Assembly (NCBI RefSeq): GCF_019968765.1 | Contig: NZ_CP074149.1 | Span: 3,162,001 to 3,226,000 of the forward strand | Origin: Enterobacter sp. JBIWA008 | Lineage (GTDB): Bacteria; Pseudomonadota; Gammaproteobacteria; Enterobacterales; Enterobacteriaceae | Length of the DNA stretch: 64,000 nt | Direction of reading: 5' to 3' | Shown here: piece after piece, positions 29,595 through 40,372 of the stretch | How positions within the stretch are numbered: the first letter of the stretch is position 1 | Layout: each line of letters begins with the position of its first letter | Translations under genes and position numbers: made by a program | The notes under the pieces: model-generated | What the model saw: the letters and a program-made list of their open reading frames with translations, nothing else | What the model was told of the DNA's origin: nothing | Databases searched by the model: none

Positions 29595-30024
29595 TACCAT
29601 CGTCATCCGTCCGTGGCAGGAGAGCGATCGCCCTTTCCTGCGCACGCTCTACCTCCACGCCCGGCGTGAAGCCTGGCCGTGGCTGGACAGCTCAGCATGG
29701 CAGCTTGAAGATTTTGACGCGGCAATTCAGGACGAAGAGATTTGGGTAGCGGTGCAGGACGGCCATAGGCTTGGCTTCGCCTCAGTCTGGACAAACGATA
29801 ATTTTCTGCACAATCTGTTTGTCGATCCGCAGTACCAGAGCCTGGGCGCAGGGCATGAGTTACTTGAACACGTTCAGAAAACGTTTACCAGTACGGGCTC
29901 GCTTAAGTGTCTGGTGAAGAATGCGCGGGCTATCGCGTTTTACCAGCGACACGGCTGGCACATTGAGGCGACGGGTAATTCTCCGGACGGAGAGTACTAT
30001 CTGATGCATTATCGGCTTGGGTAA
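29569..30024 (+). CDS. GNAT-family N-acetyltransferase
   Basis: Acetyl-CoA-dependent acyltransferase of unknown substrate, 151 residues from the ATG at 29569. The fold is clear: TIVIRPWQESDRPFLRTLY at the N-terminus, LHNLFVDPQYQSLGAGHELLEHV as the pyrophosphate loop (Q-x-L-G-A-G variant of Q/R-x-x-G-x-G/A), and VKNARAIAFYQRHGWHIEATG. The start lies within the end of the RcnB-like gene and has no strong ribosome site, suggesting translational coupling; an earlier start at 29533 in this frame would overlap more. Confidence 0.75.
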   Translation: MGIFSITADTIVIRPWQESDRPFLRTLYLHARREAWPWLDSSAWQLEDFDAAIQDEEIWVAVQDGHRLGFASVWTNDNFLHNLFVDPQYQSLGAGHELLEHVQKTFTSTGSLKCLVKNARAIAFYQRHGWHIEATGNSPDGEYYLMHYRLG

Positions 30025-30025
30025 A

Positions 30026-30096
30026 GTCAGGTAGCGCTTCGCTTACCTGACCTACAAAACCGTACTTGGCCGGGTAAGGCGAAGCCGCCACCCGGC
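30026..30096. repeat. Paired REP-type palindromes
   Basis: Two inverted repeats in tandem: GTCAGGTAGCG-CTT-CGCTTACCTGAC (30026-30051) and GCCGGGTAAGGCGAAGCCGC-CACCCGGC (30069-30096), the second a typical enterobacterial REP core. They fill the gap between the converging GNAT gene and mrp. Confidence 0.85.
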
Positions 30097-30113
30097 AATC
30101 TAGCGCTGAGAAA

Positions 30114-31223
30114 TTAAACCGCGCGGAAGGCAATTTCACCCGGGATGATTTCGCCCTGCCAGTAGAGCTGCGCCGCAACGCGTCCTGCCAGCTGGCGATA
30201 CATTTCTGCAAATTCGCTATCCGGACGGCTGACCACCGTCGGCTTTCCGCTGTCCAGATCTTCACGCAGGGTAATGTGCAGCGGCATCTGTCCCAGCAGT
30301 TGAGAATGATACTTCGCGGCCAGTTTTTCTGCGCCACCCGTACCGAAGATAGGTTCGTGGTGACCGCAGTTGCTGCAGATGTGCATGCTCATGTTCTCGA
30401 CGATACCGAGCACCGGCACTTCCACCTTCTCGAACATCACAATGCCTTTTTTGGCGTCGATCAGCGCAATATCCTGCGGCGTGGTCACGACGACCGCCCC
30501 CGTGACCGGAATGTTTTGCGCCAGGGTCAGCTGAATATCACCGGTACCCGGCGGCATATCCAGCACCAGATAATCCAGATCCGGCCACATCGTCTCCTGC
30601 AGCATCTGCAGGAGCGCCTTGCTGGCCATCGGACCGCGCCAGACCATGGCGTTATCGTCGGTCACCAGATAACCGATGGAGTTGGTCGCCAGACCGTGCG
30701 CCATGATTGGCGCCATGTGGGTGCCGTCCGGCGAGGTTGGGCGCTGGTTTTCCGCGCCCAGCATGTTCGGAATAGACGGGCCGTAGATATCCGCATCCAG
30801 AATACCGACCTTTGCCCCTTCCGCTGCCAGCGCCAGCGCGAGGTTAACGGCGGTAGAGGATTTCCCCACCCCGCCCTTGCCCGAACTGACGGCAATAATA
30901 TTTTTCACACCGTTCACGCCCGGCTGGTTTTTCACGCGCTTCAGCGTGGCGATGCTGTGGCTCAGCTTCCAGTCAATCGCCTTCGCACCGGTGATACGCA
31001 GCAGCTCAGAGCTGGTCTGCTCTTTCAGCGCGTCAAAGGCGCTGGTCCAGACGAACGGCATCTGCAGCTCAATGTGCAGCGTATCGTCGAGCCAGGCAAC
31101 GTGATGTAACGCTTTCAGCGTAGTGAGATTGTGCTTCAGGGTTGGATGCTGAAAGTTAGCCAGCGTCCCGGCGACCATTGCTCGTAAGGCTTCCGGTGAT
31201 TTGGCCTGGGATTGAGAACTCAT
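30114..31223 (-). CDS. mrp: Iron-sulfur cluster carrier Mrp/ApbC
   Basis: P-loop NTPase that binds and passes on Fe-S clusters, 369 residues. An N-terminal MIP18-like domain (about 10-95) precedes the deviant Walker A SSGKGGVGKSSTAVNLAL (GKGGVGKS at 115-122) and the cluster-ligating CSNCG motif (about 282-286). GILDADIYGPSIPNML and DMPPGTGDIQLTL are typical. It is divergent from metG across about 166 bp, the conserved enteric arrangement. Confidence 0.95.
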   Translation of the reverse strand: MSSQSQAKSPEALRAMVAGTLANFQHPTLKHNLTTLKALHHVAWLDDTLHIELQMPFVWTSAFDALKEQTSSELLRITGAKAIDWKLSHSIATLKRVKNQPGVNGVKNIIAVSSGKGGVGKSSTAVNLALALAAEGAKVGILDADIYGPSIPNMLGAENQRPTSPDGTHMAPIMAHGLATNSIGYLVTDDNAMVWRGPMASKALLQMLQETMWPDLDYLVLDMPPGTGDIQLTLAQNIPVTGAVVVTTPQDIALIDAKKGIVMFEKVEVPVLGIVENMSMHICSNCGHHEPIFGTGGAEKLAAKYHSQLLGQMPLHITLREDLDSGKPTVVSRPDSEFAEMYRQLAGRVAAQLYWQGEIIPGEIAFRAV

Positions 31224-31389
31224 CCCGACTCCTTTGTAGTTGTTCTGAAAAAAGACGTGTAATTACCAAGTTTACCCCAGAGGTAACAATTATTCATTTA
31301 TGGATTAATGCCCTTATCACTTGGCGTAGTTATTACCTTTCGGGTAACATCAAAAACCCTTTTCACAGTTAAAAGAAGTAATGCCTACT

Positions 31390-33423
31390 ATGACTCAAGT
31401 CGCGAAGAAAATTCTGGTAACGTGCGCACTGCCGTACGCCAACGGCTCAATCCACCTCGGCCACATGCTGGAGCATATCCAGGCTGATGTCTGGGTCCGT
31501 TACCAGCGAATGCGCGGCCACGAGGTTAACTTCATCTGTGCGGACGATGCTCACGGCACTCCGATCATGCTGAAAGCACAGCAGCTGGGGATTTCCCCGG
31601 AGCAGATGATTGCCGAAATGAGTCAGGAGCATCAGACTGATTTTGCTGGCTTTGACATTAGCTATGACAACTATCACTCCACGCACAGCGACGAAAACCG
31701 CGAGCTGTCGGAGCTGATCTACACCCGTCTGAAAGAGAACGGTTTTATCAAAAACCGCACCATCTCTCAGCTGTACGATCCGGAAAAAGGCATGTTCCTA
31801 CCGGACCGTTTCGTCAAAGGCACCTGTCCGAAATGTAAATCCCCGGATCAGTACGGCGATAACTGCGAAGTATGCGGCGCGACCTACAGCCCGACCGAGC
31901 TCATCGAGCCGAAATCCGTGGTTTCTGGCGCCACGCCTGTGATGCGTGACTCAGAGCACTTCTTCTTCGACCTGCCGTCCTTCAGCGAAATGCTGCAGGC
32001 GTGGACCCGCAGCGGCGCGCTGCAGGAGCAGGTGGCGAACAAAATGCAGGAGTGGTTCGAATCTGGCCTGCAGCAGTGGGATATCTCCCGCGATGCGCCG
32101 TACTTCGGCTTCGAAATCCCGAACGCGCCGGGCAAATATTTCTACGTCTGGCTGGACGCGCCAATCGGCTACATGGGCTCCTTCAAGAACCTGTGCGACA
32201 AGCGTGGCGATACCGTCAGCTTCGACGAATACTGGAAGAAAGATTCTACTGCCGAGCTGTATCACTTCATCGGTAAAGACATCGTTTACTTCCACAGCCT
32301 GTTCTGGCCGGCGATGCTGGAAGGCAGCAACTTCCGCAAGCCAACCAACCTGTTCGTACACGGCTACGTGACGGTGAACGGCGCGAAGATGTCCAAATCC
32401 CGTGGGACGTTCATCAAAGCCAGCACCTGGCTGAACCACTTCGATGCGGACAGCCTGCGCTACTACTACACCGCGAAGCTCTCTTCCCGCATCGACGATA
32501 TCGACCTGAACCTGGAAGATTTCGTGCAGCGCGTGAACGCGGACATCGTCAACAAGGTGGTTAACCTGGCGTCACGTAACGCAGGGTTTATCGCCAAACG
32601 CTTTGACGGCGTGCTGTCTGCCGAACTGGCCGATCCTGAGCTGTATAAAACCTTCACCGATGCTGCCTCTGCGGTTGGTGAAGCCTGGGAGAGTCGTGAA
32701 TTCGGCAAAGCGATTCGTGAAATCATGGCGCTGGCCGATGTTGCCAACCGCTATGTGGACGAGCAGGCCCCGTGGGTTGTCGCGAAACAGGAAGGCCATG
32801 ACGCCGACCTGCAGGCGATTTGCACCATGGGTCTGAACATGTTCCGCGTGCTGATGACCTGGCTGAAGCCGGTTCTGCCGCAGCTGGCAGCCCGTGCTGA
32901 AGCGTTCCTGAACACTGAACTGACCTGGGATGCTATCCAGCAGCCGCTGCTCGGCCACAAGGTGAACACCTTCAAGGCGCTGTACAACCGCATCGAGATG
33001 AAGCAGGTTGAAGCCCTGGTTGAAGCGTCTAAAGAAGAGGTGAAGGCGGCTGCGACACCGGTAACCGGCCCGCTGGCTGACGATCCGATTCAGGAAACCA
33101 TCACCTTCGATGATTTCGCTAAGGTCGACCTGCGCGTGGCGCTGATTGAAAACGCAGAATTTGTGGATGGCTCCGATAAACTGCTGCGCCTGACGCTGGA
33201 TCTGGGCGGCGAGAAGCGTAACGTCTTCTCCGGCATCCGCTCAGCGTATCCGGACCCGCAGGTGCTGATCGGTCGTCAGACCGTGATGGTGGCGAACCTG
33301 GCGCCGCGCAAAATGCGCTTCGGCATCTCCGAGGGGATGGTGATGGCCGCTGGTCCTGGTGGGAAAGATATCTTCCTGTTAAGCCCAGACGAAGGCGCGA
33401 AGCCGGGCCAGCAGGTGAAATAA
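31390..33423 (+). CDS. metG: Methionyl-tRNA synthetase MetG
   Basis: Charges tRNA-Met and initiator tRNA; 677 residues from the ATG at 31390, the same length as E. coli. The nearby ATG at 31381 adds three residues but is only two bases from the AAGAAG site. Class I motifs: [14 protein letters not shown] (HLGH at 22-25) and KMSKSRGTF (about 333-341). The zinc knuckle [17 protein letters not shown] is near 146-162. The C-terminal EMAP/Trbp dimerisation and tRNA-binding domain begins near 575 ([11 protein letters not shown]) and ends [20 protein letters not shown]. Confidence 0.97.
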   Translation: MTQVAKKILVTCALPYANGSIHLGHMLEHIQADVWVRYQRMRGHEVNFICADDAHGTPIMLKAQQLGISPEQMIAEMSQEHQTDFAGFDISYDNYHSTHSDENRELSELIYTRLKENGFIKNRTISQLYDPEKGMFLPDRFVKGTCPKCKSPDQYGDNCEVCGATYSPTELIEPKSVVSGATPVMRDSEHFFFDLPSFSEMLQAWTRSGALQEQVANKMQEWFESGLQQWDISRDAPYFGFEIPNAPGKYFYVWLDAPIGYMGSFKNLCDKRGDTVSFDEYWKKDSTAELYHFIGKDIVYFHSLFWPAMLEGSNFRKPTNLFVHGYVTVNGAKMSKSRGTFIKASTWLNHFDADSLRYYYTAKLSSRIDDIDLNLEDFVQRVNADIVNKVVNLASRNAGFIAKRFDGVLSAELADPELYKTFTDAASAVGEAWESREFGKAIREIMALADVANRYVDEQAPWVVAKQEGHDADLQAICTMGLNMFRVLMTWLKPVLPQLAARAEAFLNTELTWDAIQQPLLGHKVNTFKALYNRIEMKQVEALVEASKEEVKAAATPVTGPLADDPIQETITFDDFAKVDLRVALIENAEFVDGSDKLLRLTLDLGGEKRNVFSGIRSAYPDPQVLIGRQTVMVANLAPRKMRFGISEGMVMAAGPGGKDIFLLSPDEGAKPGQQVK

Positions 33424-33430
33424 CAAAAAA

Positions 33431-33456
33431 GCCGGAGATAATCTCCGGCTTTTTTT
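33431..33456 (+). terminator. metG terminator
   Basis: GCCGGAGA-TAA-TCTCCGGC with seven Ts, starting seven bases after the metG stop. Confidence 0.95.
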
Positions 33457-33471
33457 ATGGCATTTGGTTTT

Positions 33472-33500
33472 CTCCCTCTCCCCGTGGGTGAGGGCATCAG
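33472..33500. repeat. Dispersed palindromic intergenic repeat, copy 2
   Basis: On the minus strand GATGCCCTCACCC followed by ACGGGGAGAGGGAG: the same left part as copies 1 and 4, with a shortened inverted repeat. It lies between the metG terminator and the yehS stop. Confidence 0.65.
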
Positions 33501-33507
33501 GCCGCAA

Positions 33508-33978
33508 TCACGGCTTCGGGTGATGCACCCGGTGGGTCAGCCCGCGCAGGAAATTACGCAGAAACTGGTCACCGCACTCGCGGTAGTTTTTATGATCCGG
33601 CGCGCGCATCATGGCGGTCACTTCCGGCACGGATACGCGATATTTTTGCTCCGTCATGATCGCCACAATATCGTCCGTTTTGAGCGAGAACGCGATGCGC
33701 AGCTTTTTCAGTACCGTGTTGTTGTTCACGCGACGCTCCAGCGCCAGCTCTGGCGCGGCCGGATCTTTGCCACGCTTATCGTAAATCAGACCATTCAGGA
33801 AACCCGACAGAATAATGTCCGGGCAGCGAACGAAGCCCTCTTCATCTTCTTTGGTCATCCAGGTATCGAAACCTGCAGACGTGGATTCCATGTCGGACAG
33901 CGCAAGAATGCGCACCATGTCGTTATTGTTTGCTTTCAGGGTGTAGCGCAGGCTACGAAGAATGTCGTTACTTAGCAT
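33508..33978 (-). CDS. yehS: YehS, DUF1456 protein
   Basis: Soluble protein of unknown function, 156 residues from the ATG at 33978, identical in length to E. coli YehS. Two similar DUF1456 units are visible: MLSNDILRSLRYTLKANNNDMVRIL with EEGFVRCPDIILSGFLNGLI, and NNNTVLKKLRIAFSLKTDDIVAIM with NYRECGDQFLRNFLRGL. Third gene after btsS and btsR, 46 bases from the btsR stop. A 19-residue upstream extension of the frame is rejected as unlike the family. Confidence 0.92.
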   Translation of the reverse strand: MLSNDILRSLRYTLKANNNDMVRILALSDMESTSAGFDTWMTKEDEEGFVRCPDIILSGFLNGLIYDKRGKDPAAPELALERRVNNNTVLKKLRIAFSLKTDDIVAIMTEQKYRVSVPEVTAMMRAPDHKNYRECGDQFLRNFLRGLTHRVHHPKP

Positions 33979-34024
33979 AGAGCCTTCGAATGTCGATGAT
34001 GCAATGGCGCGCAGTGTACCAGTT

Positions 34025-34744
34025 TTACAGGCCAATCGCCTCTTTCAAACTCTTGAGATAGCGACGGCTGACGGGTACCGTTTGCCCGGCACGCAGCACT
34101 AGCTCGGCCTGGCCGTTATCTTCCAGGCGGATCTCCTTCAGGTGCGCCATGTTAACCAGATACTGGCGGTGGCAGCGAATCAGCGGCGTGCGGCTCTCCA
34201 GCGTGCGCAGGGTCAGCTCGGTAAAGCCTTCGTTACCTTCCGCACTGGTGACAAACACCCCGCTCAGGCGGCTGCTGACAAACGCCACATCATCCATCTG
34301 CAGAAGGTAAATCCGGCTGTGTCCGGTGCACGGGATAAACTTCAGCGGCTGCTGGTTTTCCGGCAGCAGCGTGACGTCCTGTACGGTTCGCTCCTGGCGT
34401 AAACGGGTGAGCGTTTTTTCCAGGCGCTTCTCTTCAATCGGCTTGAGTAAATAGTCAAACGCGTGCTCCTCAAAGGCCTTAACGGCATATTCATCGAACG
34501 CCGTCAGAAACACGATGTAGGGGCGATGCGCCGGGTCGAGCATGCCGACCATCTCCAGCCCGCTGATGCGGGGCATCTGAATATCCAGGAACAGCACGTC
34601 CGGGCGCAGTTTGTGCACCGCGCCGATGGCCTCAATGGCGTTCGCGCACTCCCCTACAATCTCTATATCAGGCTGCTCCTGCAGCAGAACGCGCAGGTTT
34701 TCCCGTGCCAGCGGCTCGTCATCCACAATCAGCACTCTTAACAT
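34025..34744 (-). CDS. btsR: Response regulator BtsR (YehT)
   Basis: LytTR-type response regulator of the pyruvate-sensing BtsS/BtsR system, which in E. coli turns on the transporter gene btsT. The 239 residues contain a receiver domain ([14 protein letters not shown], phospho-acceptor Asp54 in VLFLDIQMP, Lys in LLKPIEE) and a LytTR DNA-binding domain (about 135-238, with [17 protein letters not shown]). It overlaps btsS by seven bases. Confidence 0.95.
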   Translation of the reverse strand: MLRVLIVDDEPLARENLRVLLQEQPDIEIVGECANAIEAIGAVHKLRPDVLFLDIQMPRISGLEMVGMLDPAHRPYIVFLTAFDEYAVKAFEEHAFDYLLKPIEEKRLEKTLTRLRQERTVQDVTLLPENQQPLKFIPCTGHSRIYLLQMDDVAFVSSRLSGVFVTSAEGNEGFTELTLRTLESRTPLIRCHRQYLVNMAHLKEIRLEDNGQAELVLRAGQTVPVSRRYLKSLKEAIGL

Positions 34745-36423
34745 GCGTTTTCCTCCAGCGGCAGTCGTACGGTAATACGGGTAAATCGGTCTGGCTCACA
34801 GGCGACGGTAATGCCGCAGTCGTCGCCAAAGTGGGCACGCAGACGTTTATCCACCAGGCTCATCCCTAGACCACCCGACGTGGAAGGCTGATAAAGCCCG
34901 GCATTATCTTCAATATCCAGCACCAGATGGTGGTTAAAACGGCTGGCGGCAATGGTTATCTCCCCTGTCCCCAGAAGCTGTGACGTGCCGTGTTTAATGG
35001 CGTTTTCGACAATAGGCTGCAGGGTAAAGGCCGGGAGATGCTGATACGCCAGCTCGGCCGGAACGGAAAGCGTCACCTGCAGGCGCGACTGGAAACGCGC
35101 CTGCTCAATCTGCAGATAGGCATTCACGTGCTCAATCTCGTCGGCCAGGGTCACGATCTCAGACGGCCGCTTCAGGTTCTTGCGGAAAAAGGTCGACAGA
35201 TACTGCACCAGCTGTGCGGCCTGATCGCTGTCGCGGCGGATCACCGCTTTGAGCGTGTTGAGGGCATTAAACAGAAAATGCGGGTTGACCTGGGCATGCA
35301 GCAGCTTAATTTCGGACTGCGTCAGCAGCGCTTTCTGCCGTTCATATTGTCCGGCCAGAATTTGCGCGGACAGCAGCTGGGCTATCCCCTCTCCCAGCGT
35401 GCGGTTGATCGAGCTGAAAAGACGGTTCTTTGCCTCATACAGCTTGATAGTCCCCATCACCCGCTGATTTTCCCCGCGCAGGGGAATCACCAGCGTGGAT
35501 CCCAGCTTGCACTGCGGATGCAGCGAACAGCGGTAAGGCACTTCGTTACCGTCGGCATACACCACCTCACCGGTTTCAATGGCGCGCAGCGTATAGGCTG
35601 AGGAGATCGGTTTACCCGGCAGGTGGTGATCGTCCCCGGTGCCGGTAAAGGCCAGCAGCCGCTCGCGGTCGGTTATGGCCACCGCGCCGATATCCAGCTC
35701 CTTGTAGAGCACCTGCGCGACCTTCATGCTGTTCTCCTCGTTAAACCCCTGGCGCAGGATCCCTTCGGTCGAGGCGGCGACCTTCAGCGCCGTGGCGGAA
35801 AATGCCGAGGTGTACTTCTCAAACATGGCGCGCTTGTCGAGCAGAATGCGCATAAACAGCGCCGCCCCCACGGTGTTAGTCACCATCATCGGGGCGGCAA
35901 TACTGTTGACCAGGTGCAGCGCATCTTCAAACGGACGGGCAATGAGCAGAATGATCGCCATCTGCGCCATTTCGGCTACAAACGTAATGGCACCGGCGGT
36001 GAATGGGCTAAAGACTTTATCCGGGCGGCCGCGTTTGATCATGTAGCTGTGCACCAGGCCGCCGAGCAGCCCTTCCACGATCGTCGAGATCATGCAGCTG
36101 AGCGCCGTCATCCCGCCCATGGAGTAGCGATGCAGCCCTCCGGTTAAACCGACAAGGCCTCCGACAACGGGACCGCCCAGCAGCCCGCCCATCACCGCGC
36201 CGATAGCGCGCGTATTGGCAATCGAGTCTTCGATATGAAGACCAAACCAGGTTCCCATAATGCAGAATATAGAAAATACGACGTAGCAGAGGAATTTGTG
36301 CGGCAGGCGGACGGTGACCTGCATCAGCGGGATAAACAGGCGCGTTTTGCTCATCAGCCAGGCAATCACCAGAAACACGCACATCTGCTGAAGCAACAGC
36401 AGCACCAGATTAAACTCGTACAT
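34738..36423 (-). CDS. btsS: Pyruvate sensor kinase BtsS (YehU)
   Basis: High-affinity pyruvate sensor, LytS-type histidine kinase, 561 residues from the ATG at 36423 (a TTG six bases upstream extends the frame by two). Six or so N-terminal membrane segments form the 5TM-Lyt domain (to about 180; [13 protein letters not shown] is typical), a GAF domain follows (220-345), then the His_kinase domain with [21 protein letters not shown] (His near 382). The ATPase boxes are [15 protein letters not shown] and [12 protein letters not shown]. Divergent from mlrA. Confidence 0.95.
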   Translation of the reverse strand: MYEFNLVLLLLQQMCVFLVIAWLMSKTRLFIPLMQVTVRLPHKFLCYVVFSIFCIMGTWFGLHIEDSIANTRAIGAVMGGLLGGPVVGGLVGLTGGLHRYSMGGMTALSCMISTIVEGLLGGLVHSYMIKRGRPDKVFSPFTAGAITFVAEMAQMAIILLIARPFEDALHLVNSIAAPMMVTNTVGAALFMRILLDKRAMFEKYTSAFSATALKVAASTEGILRQGFNEENSMKVAQVLYKELDIGAVAITDRERLLAFTGTGDDHHLPGKPISSAYTLRAIETGEVVYADGNEVPYRCSLHPQCKLGSTLVIPLRGENQRVMGTIKLYEAKNRLFSSINRTLGEGIAQLLSAQILAGQYERQKALLTQSEIKLLHAQVNPHFLFNALNTLKAVIRRDSDQAAQLVQYLSTFFRKNLKRPSEIVTLADEIEHVNAYLQIEQARFQSRLQVTLSVPAELAYQHLPAFTLQPIVENAIKHGTSQLLGTGEITIAASRFNHHLVLDIEDNAGLYQPSTSGGLGMSLVDKRLRAHFGDDCGITVACEPDRFTRITVRLPLEENAC

Positions 36424-36640
36424 ACTCAAAACCGCACACGCTAAAAACGTGTAACATACACTGATGCGGGTTTACTTTCTTTGAAGCATTCCAAAAAAGC
36501 GCAAAATCGTGTTCGTTATCACACCTTTTTCTGAATATCGCGTATGCTTCGCATTGCTTGTTCAAAAATCAATCAATTCTTCCTGGTTCGCCAAAGTGGG
36601 TCTACAGTTAAGCTGGGAACGCGTAAGCCAGGGGGCGAAT

Positions 36641-37381
36641 ATGGCGCTTTACACAATAGGTGAAGTGGCACTCCTTTGTGATATCAATCCCGTAACCCTA
36701 CGGGCGTGGCAGCGACGGTATGGATTACTCAAACCGCAGAGAACGGATGGCGGCCATCGTCTTTTCAATGAGGCCGATATCGACCGCATCCGCGAAATCA
36801 AAAGCTGGATCGACAACGGCGTGCAGGTCGGCAAGGTGAAGTCCCTGCTGAGCCACGACGACCCGGATACGCAGCACGTCTGGCGCGAACAACAGGAAAC
36901 CCTGCTGCGTCTCCTGCAGGCGGGCAACCTGCAGCGCCTGCGCGCATGGATAAAAGAGCAGGGCCGCGATTACCCGGCGCAGACGCTGATCTCCCATCTT
37001 TTCATCCCGCTCCGTCGACGCCTGCAGTGCCAGCAGTCCACCCTGCAGGCGCTACTCAGCATGCTCGACGGGGTGCTGATCAACTACATTGCCGTCTGCC
37101 TTGCCTCGGCGAAGAACAAAGCCGGAAAAGATGCGCTGGTGGTCGGCTGGAACGTACACGATACCACCCGCCTGTGGCTGGAAGCGTGGATTGCCACCCA
37201 GAAGGGCTGGCGCGTGGATGTCCTGGCGCACTCGCTGGCGCAGCTTAAGCCCGAGTTTTTCGACGGCCAGACCCTGCTGGTCTGGTGTGGCGAAGTGCCG
37301 TCCGCCACGCAGCAACAGCTGCTGACGGAATGGCGAGAGAATGGTTACCCGGTTTATTCCCTTGGCCCGGATGAGCCATAA
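36641..37381 (+). CDS. mlrA: MerR-type regulator MlrA
   Basis: Activator of csgD and so of curli and cellulose, under RpoS in E. coli; 246 residues from the ATG at 36641, after AGGGGGCGA. The N-terminal MerR helix-turn-helix is clear (YTIGEVALLCDINPVTLRAWQRRYGLLKPQRTDGGHRLF, residues 3-42). The C-terminal half resembles a B12-binding fold but lacks the cobalamin motif. The frame extends 44 residues upstream without a family match. The small gene yohO follows. Confidence 0.92.
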   Translation: MALYTIGEVALLCDINPVTLRAWQRRYGLLKPQRTDGGHRLFNEADIDRIREIKSWIDNGVQVGKVKSLLSHDDPDTQHVWREQQETLLRLLQAGNLQRLRAWIKEQGRDYPAQTLISHLFIPLRRRLQCQQSTLQALLSMLDGVLINYIAVCLASAKNKAGKDALVVGWNVHDTTRLWLEAWIATQKGWRVDVLAHSLAQLKPEFFDGQTLLVWCGEVPSATQQQLLTEWRENGYPVYSLGPDEP

Positions 37382-37450
37382 CGGCATTTAATGGTTCATT
37401 AACAGCTGCGCTTCACCGTATAATTGTTCCGTTAACAACAGGAGCACATG

Positions 37451-37564
37451 ATGAAGGCAACCAAACTGGCCATTATTACCCTTTTTGTCCTGATGGCCGT
37501 GAGCGGTATCGGCGGCGTGATGCTGGCAGGATACTCGTTTATTGTTCGCGGCGGTGTCGGCTGA
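37451..37564 (+). CDS. yohO: Small membrane protein YohO
   Basis: 37-residue single-span membrane protein in the position of E. coli yohO. Sequence features: [18 protein letters not shown] then [16 protein letters not shown], with the [10 protein letters not shown] block shared with E. coli YohO. GGAG at 37441-37444 gives a six-base spacing to the ATG at 37451; the adjacent ATG at 37448 is closer. The 3' end overlaps the converging yehW stop by 26 bases. Function unknown. Confidence 0.8.
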   Translation: MKATKLAIITLFVLMAVSGIGGVMLAGYSFIVRGGVG

Positions 37565-38276
37565 GGTACAGCGCCAGCCGCTCAAAAAGGCGATCGACGA
37601 CGATTGCCGCCAGCGCGACCAGCACCGCCCCCTGCACAATATAAGCCGTATTAAACCCGCTCAGGCCGATAATGATCGGCGTTCCCAGCGTATTGGCACC
37701 GACCGTCGACGCAATGGTCGCCGTCCCGATGTTAATAATTACCGACGTGCGGATCCCGGCAATGATAACCGGCGCCGCAAGCGGCAGTTCAACCTTGCGC
37801 AGCCGCTGGCCGCGACTCATCCCCATCCCTTCCGCCACGCTTAGCACCGACGCCGGTACCGCCGCGAGGCCCGCCAGCGTGCCCTGTAGAACCGGCAATA
37901 CGCCGTATAAAATCAGCGCAATGATGGCAGGCTGTTGGCCAAAGCCCATCACCGGAACCGCTATCGCCAGCACCGCCACTGGCGGAAAGGTCTGTCCGAT
38001 GGCCGCTATCGTCTCCACCAGCGGGCGAAACTCCCGACCCGCAGGCCGCGTCACCGCGATGCCAGCCCCAACGCCCAGCACAACCGCGATGGCGCTTGAG
38101 AGCGCCACCAGCCAGAGATGCGCCAGGGCGAGATTAATGAAGCTCTCCTGCTGATACACCGGCCGCGGCAGCCCGGGAAAGAGGCTATTAAATAGCGCCG
38201 CGCTATGGGGCATCAGAAACAGTAAGGCGACAAAAAGCGCTACCAGCCAGAGGAGCGGATCACGCAGAGCCTTCAC
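37539..38276 (-). CDS. yehW: ABC permease YehW
   Basis: Inner-membrane permease of the YehZYXW (OsmF) importer, 245 residues with six or so membrane helices. It has the OpuCB-like signature [27 protein letters not shown] (EAA loop that contacts the ATPase). The system resembles osmoprotectant importers but in E. coli has low affinity for glycine betaine (family knowledge). Overlaps yehX by 17 bases; last gene of the operon. Confidence 0.93.
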   Translation of the reverse strand: MKALRDPLLWLVALFVALLFLMPHSAALFNSLFPGLPRPVYQQESFINLALAHLWLVALSSAIAVVLGVGAGIAVTRPAGREFRPLVETIAAIGQTFPPVAVLAIAVPVMGFGQQPAIIALILYGVLPVLQGTLAGLAAVPASVLSVAEGMGMSRGQRLRKVELPLAAPVIIAGIRTSVIINIGTATIASTVGANTLGTPIIIGLSGFNTAYIVQGAVLVALAAIVVDRLFERLALYLSRHRREQ

Positions 38277-39210
38277 GCGTCACCTCCCCGGCCAGCAGAT
38301 CGCGAAAATGCAAGGTTCCGCACGGCATGCCACGGGAGTCCGAGACGGGCAATATCTCGCACTGGCGCGCAACAAACGCCGAGAGGGCATCCCGCAGGCT
38401 CATCTGCGCCTGCAGCGGTTCCCCGCTCAGCGGTGTCTCCTCCCTACGCATATAGTCGCTGACCGTCCGCAGGGAGAGCAGCCTCACGCCCAGCTCGCTG
38501 CGACCAAAAAACTCGCGTACAAAGTCGTTCTTCGGCCACGTTAACAGCTCAAGCGGCGAGCCCTGCTGCACCACTTCGCCATGATCCATCAGCACCAGAT
38601 GGTCGGCCAGGCGCAGGGCTTCATCAATATCGTGCGTCACGAGAACGATCGTGCGTCCAAGAATGCGGTGAATGCGGGTCATCTCCGCCTGCAGCGCCCC
38701 GCGCGTGACCGGATCCAGCGCGCCGAAAGGTTCATCCATCAGCAGCACCTGCGGGTTAGCCGCCAGCGCGCGCGCTACGCCCACGCGCTGCTGCTGCCCG
38801 CCGGAAAGCTGGTGCGGATAGCGGTCGCGCAGCGCAGGCTCTAACCCCAGCAGAGACATCAGCTCATCCACCCGGTCAGCAATCTTCGCCCGCGACCATT
38901 TCTCCAGCTGCAGCACGGTGGCGATGTTTTGCGCCACCGTCCAGTGGGGAAACAGGCCGATAGACTGAATGGCATAGCCCATCCGGCGGCGCAGCTCCAG
39001 CACCGGCAGGCTGCGGATCTCCTCTCCGGCAAAGCGGATCACCCCGCTGTCATGCTCAACCAGACGGTTGATCATCTTCAGCGTGGTGGATTTTCCCGAT
39101 CCCGAGGTGCCAATCAGCACGGAAAACGCGCCCTCGACAAAGTTCAGGTTCAGGTGGCTTGCCGCCGGGCGACCGGCAAAGGTTTTACTGACATCATGAA
39201 ATTCAATCAT
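38260..39210 (-). CDS. yehX: ABC ATPase YehX
   Basis: ATP-binding subunit of the OsmF importer, 316 residues from the ATG at 39210, about eight longer than the E. coli protein. Walker [15 protein letters not shown]-loop [12 protein letters not shown], signature [15 protein letters not shown], Walker [14 protein letters not shown] and switch His in LVTHDIDEA are all intact. A C-terminal region of about 75 residues resembles a CBS pair as in OpuA-type ATPases. The frame continues upstream into yehY but only this start gives the ATPase N-terminus [11 protein letters not shown]. Confidence 0.93.
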   Translation of the reverse strand: MIEFHDVSKTFAGRPAASHLNLNFVEGAFSVLIGTSGSGKSTTLKMINRLVEHDSGVIRFAGEEIRSLPVLELRRRMGYAIQSIGLFPHWTVAQNIATVLQLEKWSRAKIADRVDELMSLLGLEPALRDRYPHQLSGGQQQRVGVARALAANPQVLLMDEPFGALDPVTRGALQAEMTRIHRILGRTIVLVTHDIDEALRLADHLVLMDHGEVVQQGSPLELLTWPKNDFVREFFGRSELGVRLLSLRTVSDYMRREETPLSGEPLQAQMSLRDALSAFVARQCEILPVSDSRGMPCGTLHFRDLLAGEVTREGSA

Positions 39211-40360
39211 TGGCTCTTCTCCTGAGCAGCGCGAGCCATAAGGCAAACAGCGCGTCGACGACAACCGCCAGCGCAATCGTGGGCACCACGCCCAGTAACA
39301 CCAGATCGAGAGCACTGCTCAGCAGCCCCTGGAAGACCAGCGCGCCAAAGCCGCCCGCCCCAATCAGCGCCGCAATCACCGCCATGCCGACGGTTTGTAC
39401 CGCCACTACCCGCAGGCTACGCAGCAGCAGGGGCAGTGCCAGCGGGAGCTGAATTTTCCAGAAACACTGCCGTGCGCTCATCCCCATCGCGTGGGCGCTT
39501 TCCAGCACGTCCGGCGCGACCTGGCCCAGGCCCGCGACCATGCCGCGCACCAGCGGCAACAGCGCATAGAGCACCAGCGCGATAAGCGCGGGCGTTAACC
39601 CCGTTCCGGCTATGCCGAGCGTTCCCAGCACCGGAAACGACTTCACCAGCCCGGCCAGCGGCGCAATCAGCAGGCCAAACAGCGCAACGGAAGGTATGGT
39701 CTGGATCACGTTGAGTACGGCAAAGACCCCGCCCTGGCGTGAAGGATGGCGATAGCACCACATGCCCAGAGGTATCCCGAGCAGGAGCGCCGGAAAGAGC
39801 GTGCCGAAGAGGATCGTCAGGTGTTGCGCCAGGGCATCATCAAACACCTCCTGACGGTTGGCGTACTCTTTTAACAGCGAGAGATTGTTCAGTTCCCCGC
39901 TGAACAGCAGGAACAATGGAATACACCATATCTGCGCATTGAGCACCCATCGCCAGACGGCGCTGGAGATGAGTCGACGAATGGCATCGCTGCTGGCCAG
40001 CAGACACAGCGCCAGCCACAGCCAGAGTCCGCTGCCCACCGTGGTTCTCGCCAGCGGACTTTCCGCCGACGCCATATGCGTCGCCGCAAGCCCTGCCCCC
40101 CAGAACAGGATAATAAACAGCCCTTCAGCGAGGAGCAGCGTCAGCCACTGGGCAGTGCGCCCTTGCCAGAGCGATAGCGAAACCCACGCGCCCAGCGCCG
40201 CCGCCAGCCACCACGGCGTGAACGCCCACACTTCCCAGAGATAGCGCCCTTCCCCTGTCATCAGGCGGTTAGGGGCGACATTCACAAACGGCAGCGCGAC
40301 TGCCGCTATGGCCACGCAGGCCAGCAGCAGCAGTACGCGGTTATGACATTTTATTGGCAC
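39203..40360 (-). CDS. yehY: ABC permease YehY
   Basis: Second permease of the OsmF importer, 385 residues; longer than YehW because of an N-terminal domain of about four extra membrane segments (residues 10-165). The transport core contains [25 protein letters not shown] (EAA loop). Overlaps yehX by eight bases and starts 12 bases after osmF. Confidence 0.93.
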   Translation of the reverse strand: MPIKCHNRVLLLLACVAIAAVALPFVNVAPNRLMTGEGRYLWEVWAFTPWWLAAALGAWVSLSLWQGRTAQWLTLLLAEGLFIILFWGAGLAATHMASAESPLARTTVGSGLWLWLALCLLASSDAIRRLISSAVWRWVLNAQIWCIPLFLLFSGELNNLSLLKEYANRQEVFDDALAQHLTILFGTLFPALLLGIPLGMWCYRHPSRQGGVFAVLNVIQTIPSVALFGLLIAPLAGLVKSFPVLGTLGIAGTGLTPALIALVLYALLPLVRGMVAGLGQVAPDVLESAHAMGMSARQCFWKIQLPLALPLLLRSLRVVAVQTVGMAVIAALIGAGGFGALVFQGLLSSALDLVLLGVVPTIALAVVVDALFALWLALLRRRAND

Positions 40361-40372
40361 AGCCCTTTCCCG

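Noticed and set aside
31381..31389. Alternative metG start three residues upstream
   Set aside because: Only two bases from the putative ribosome site, and E. coli starts at the second ATG.
36509..36640. 44-residue upstream extension of mlrA
   Set aside because: Not in the MerR family; the ATG at 36641 follows AGGGGG.
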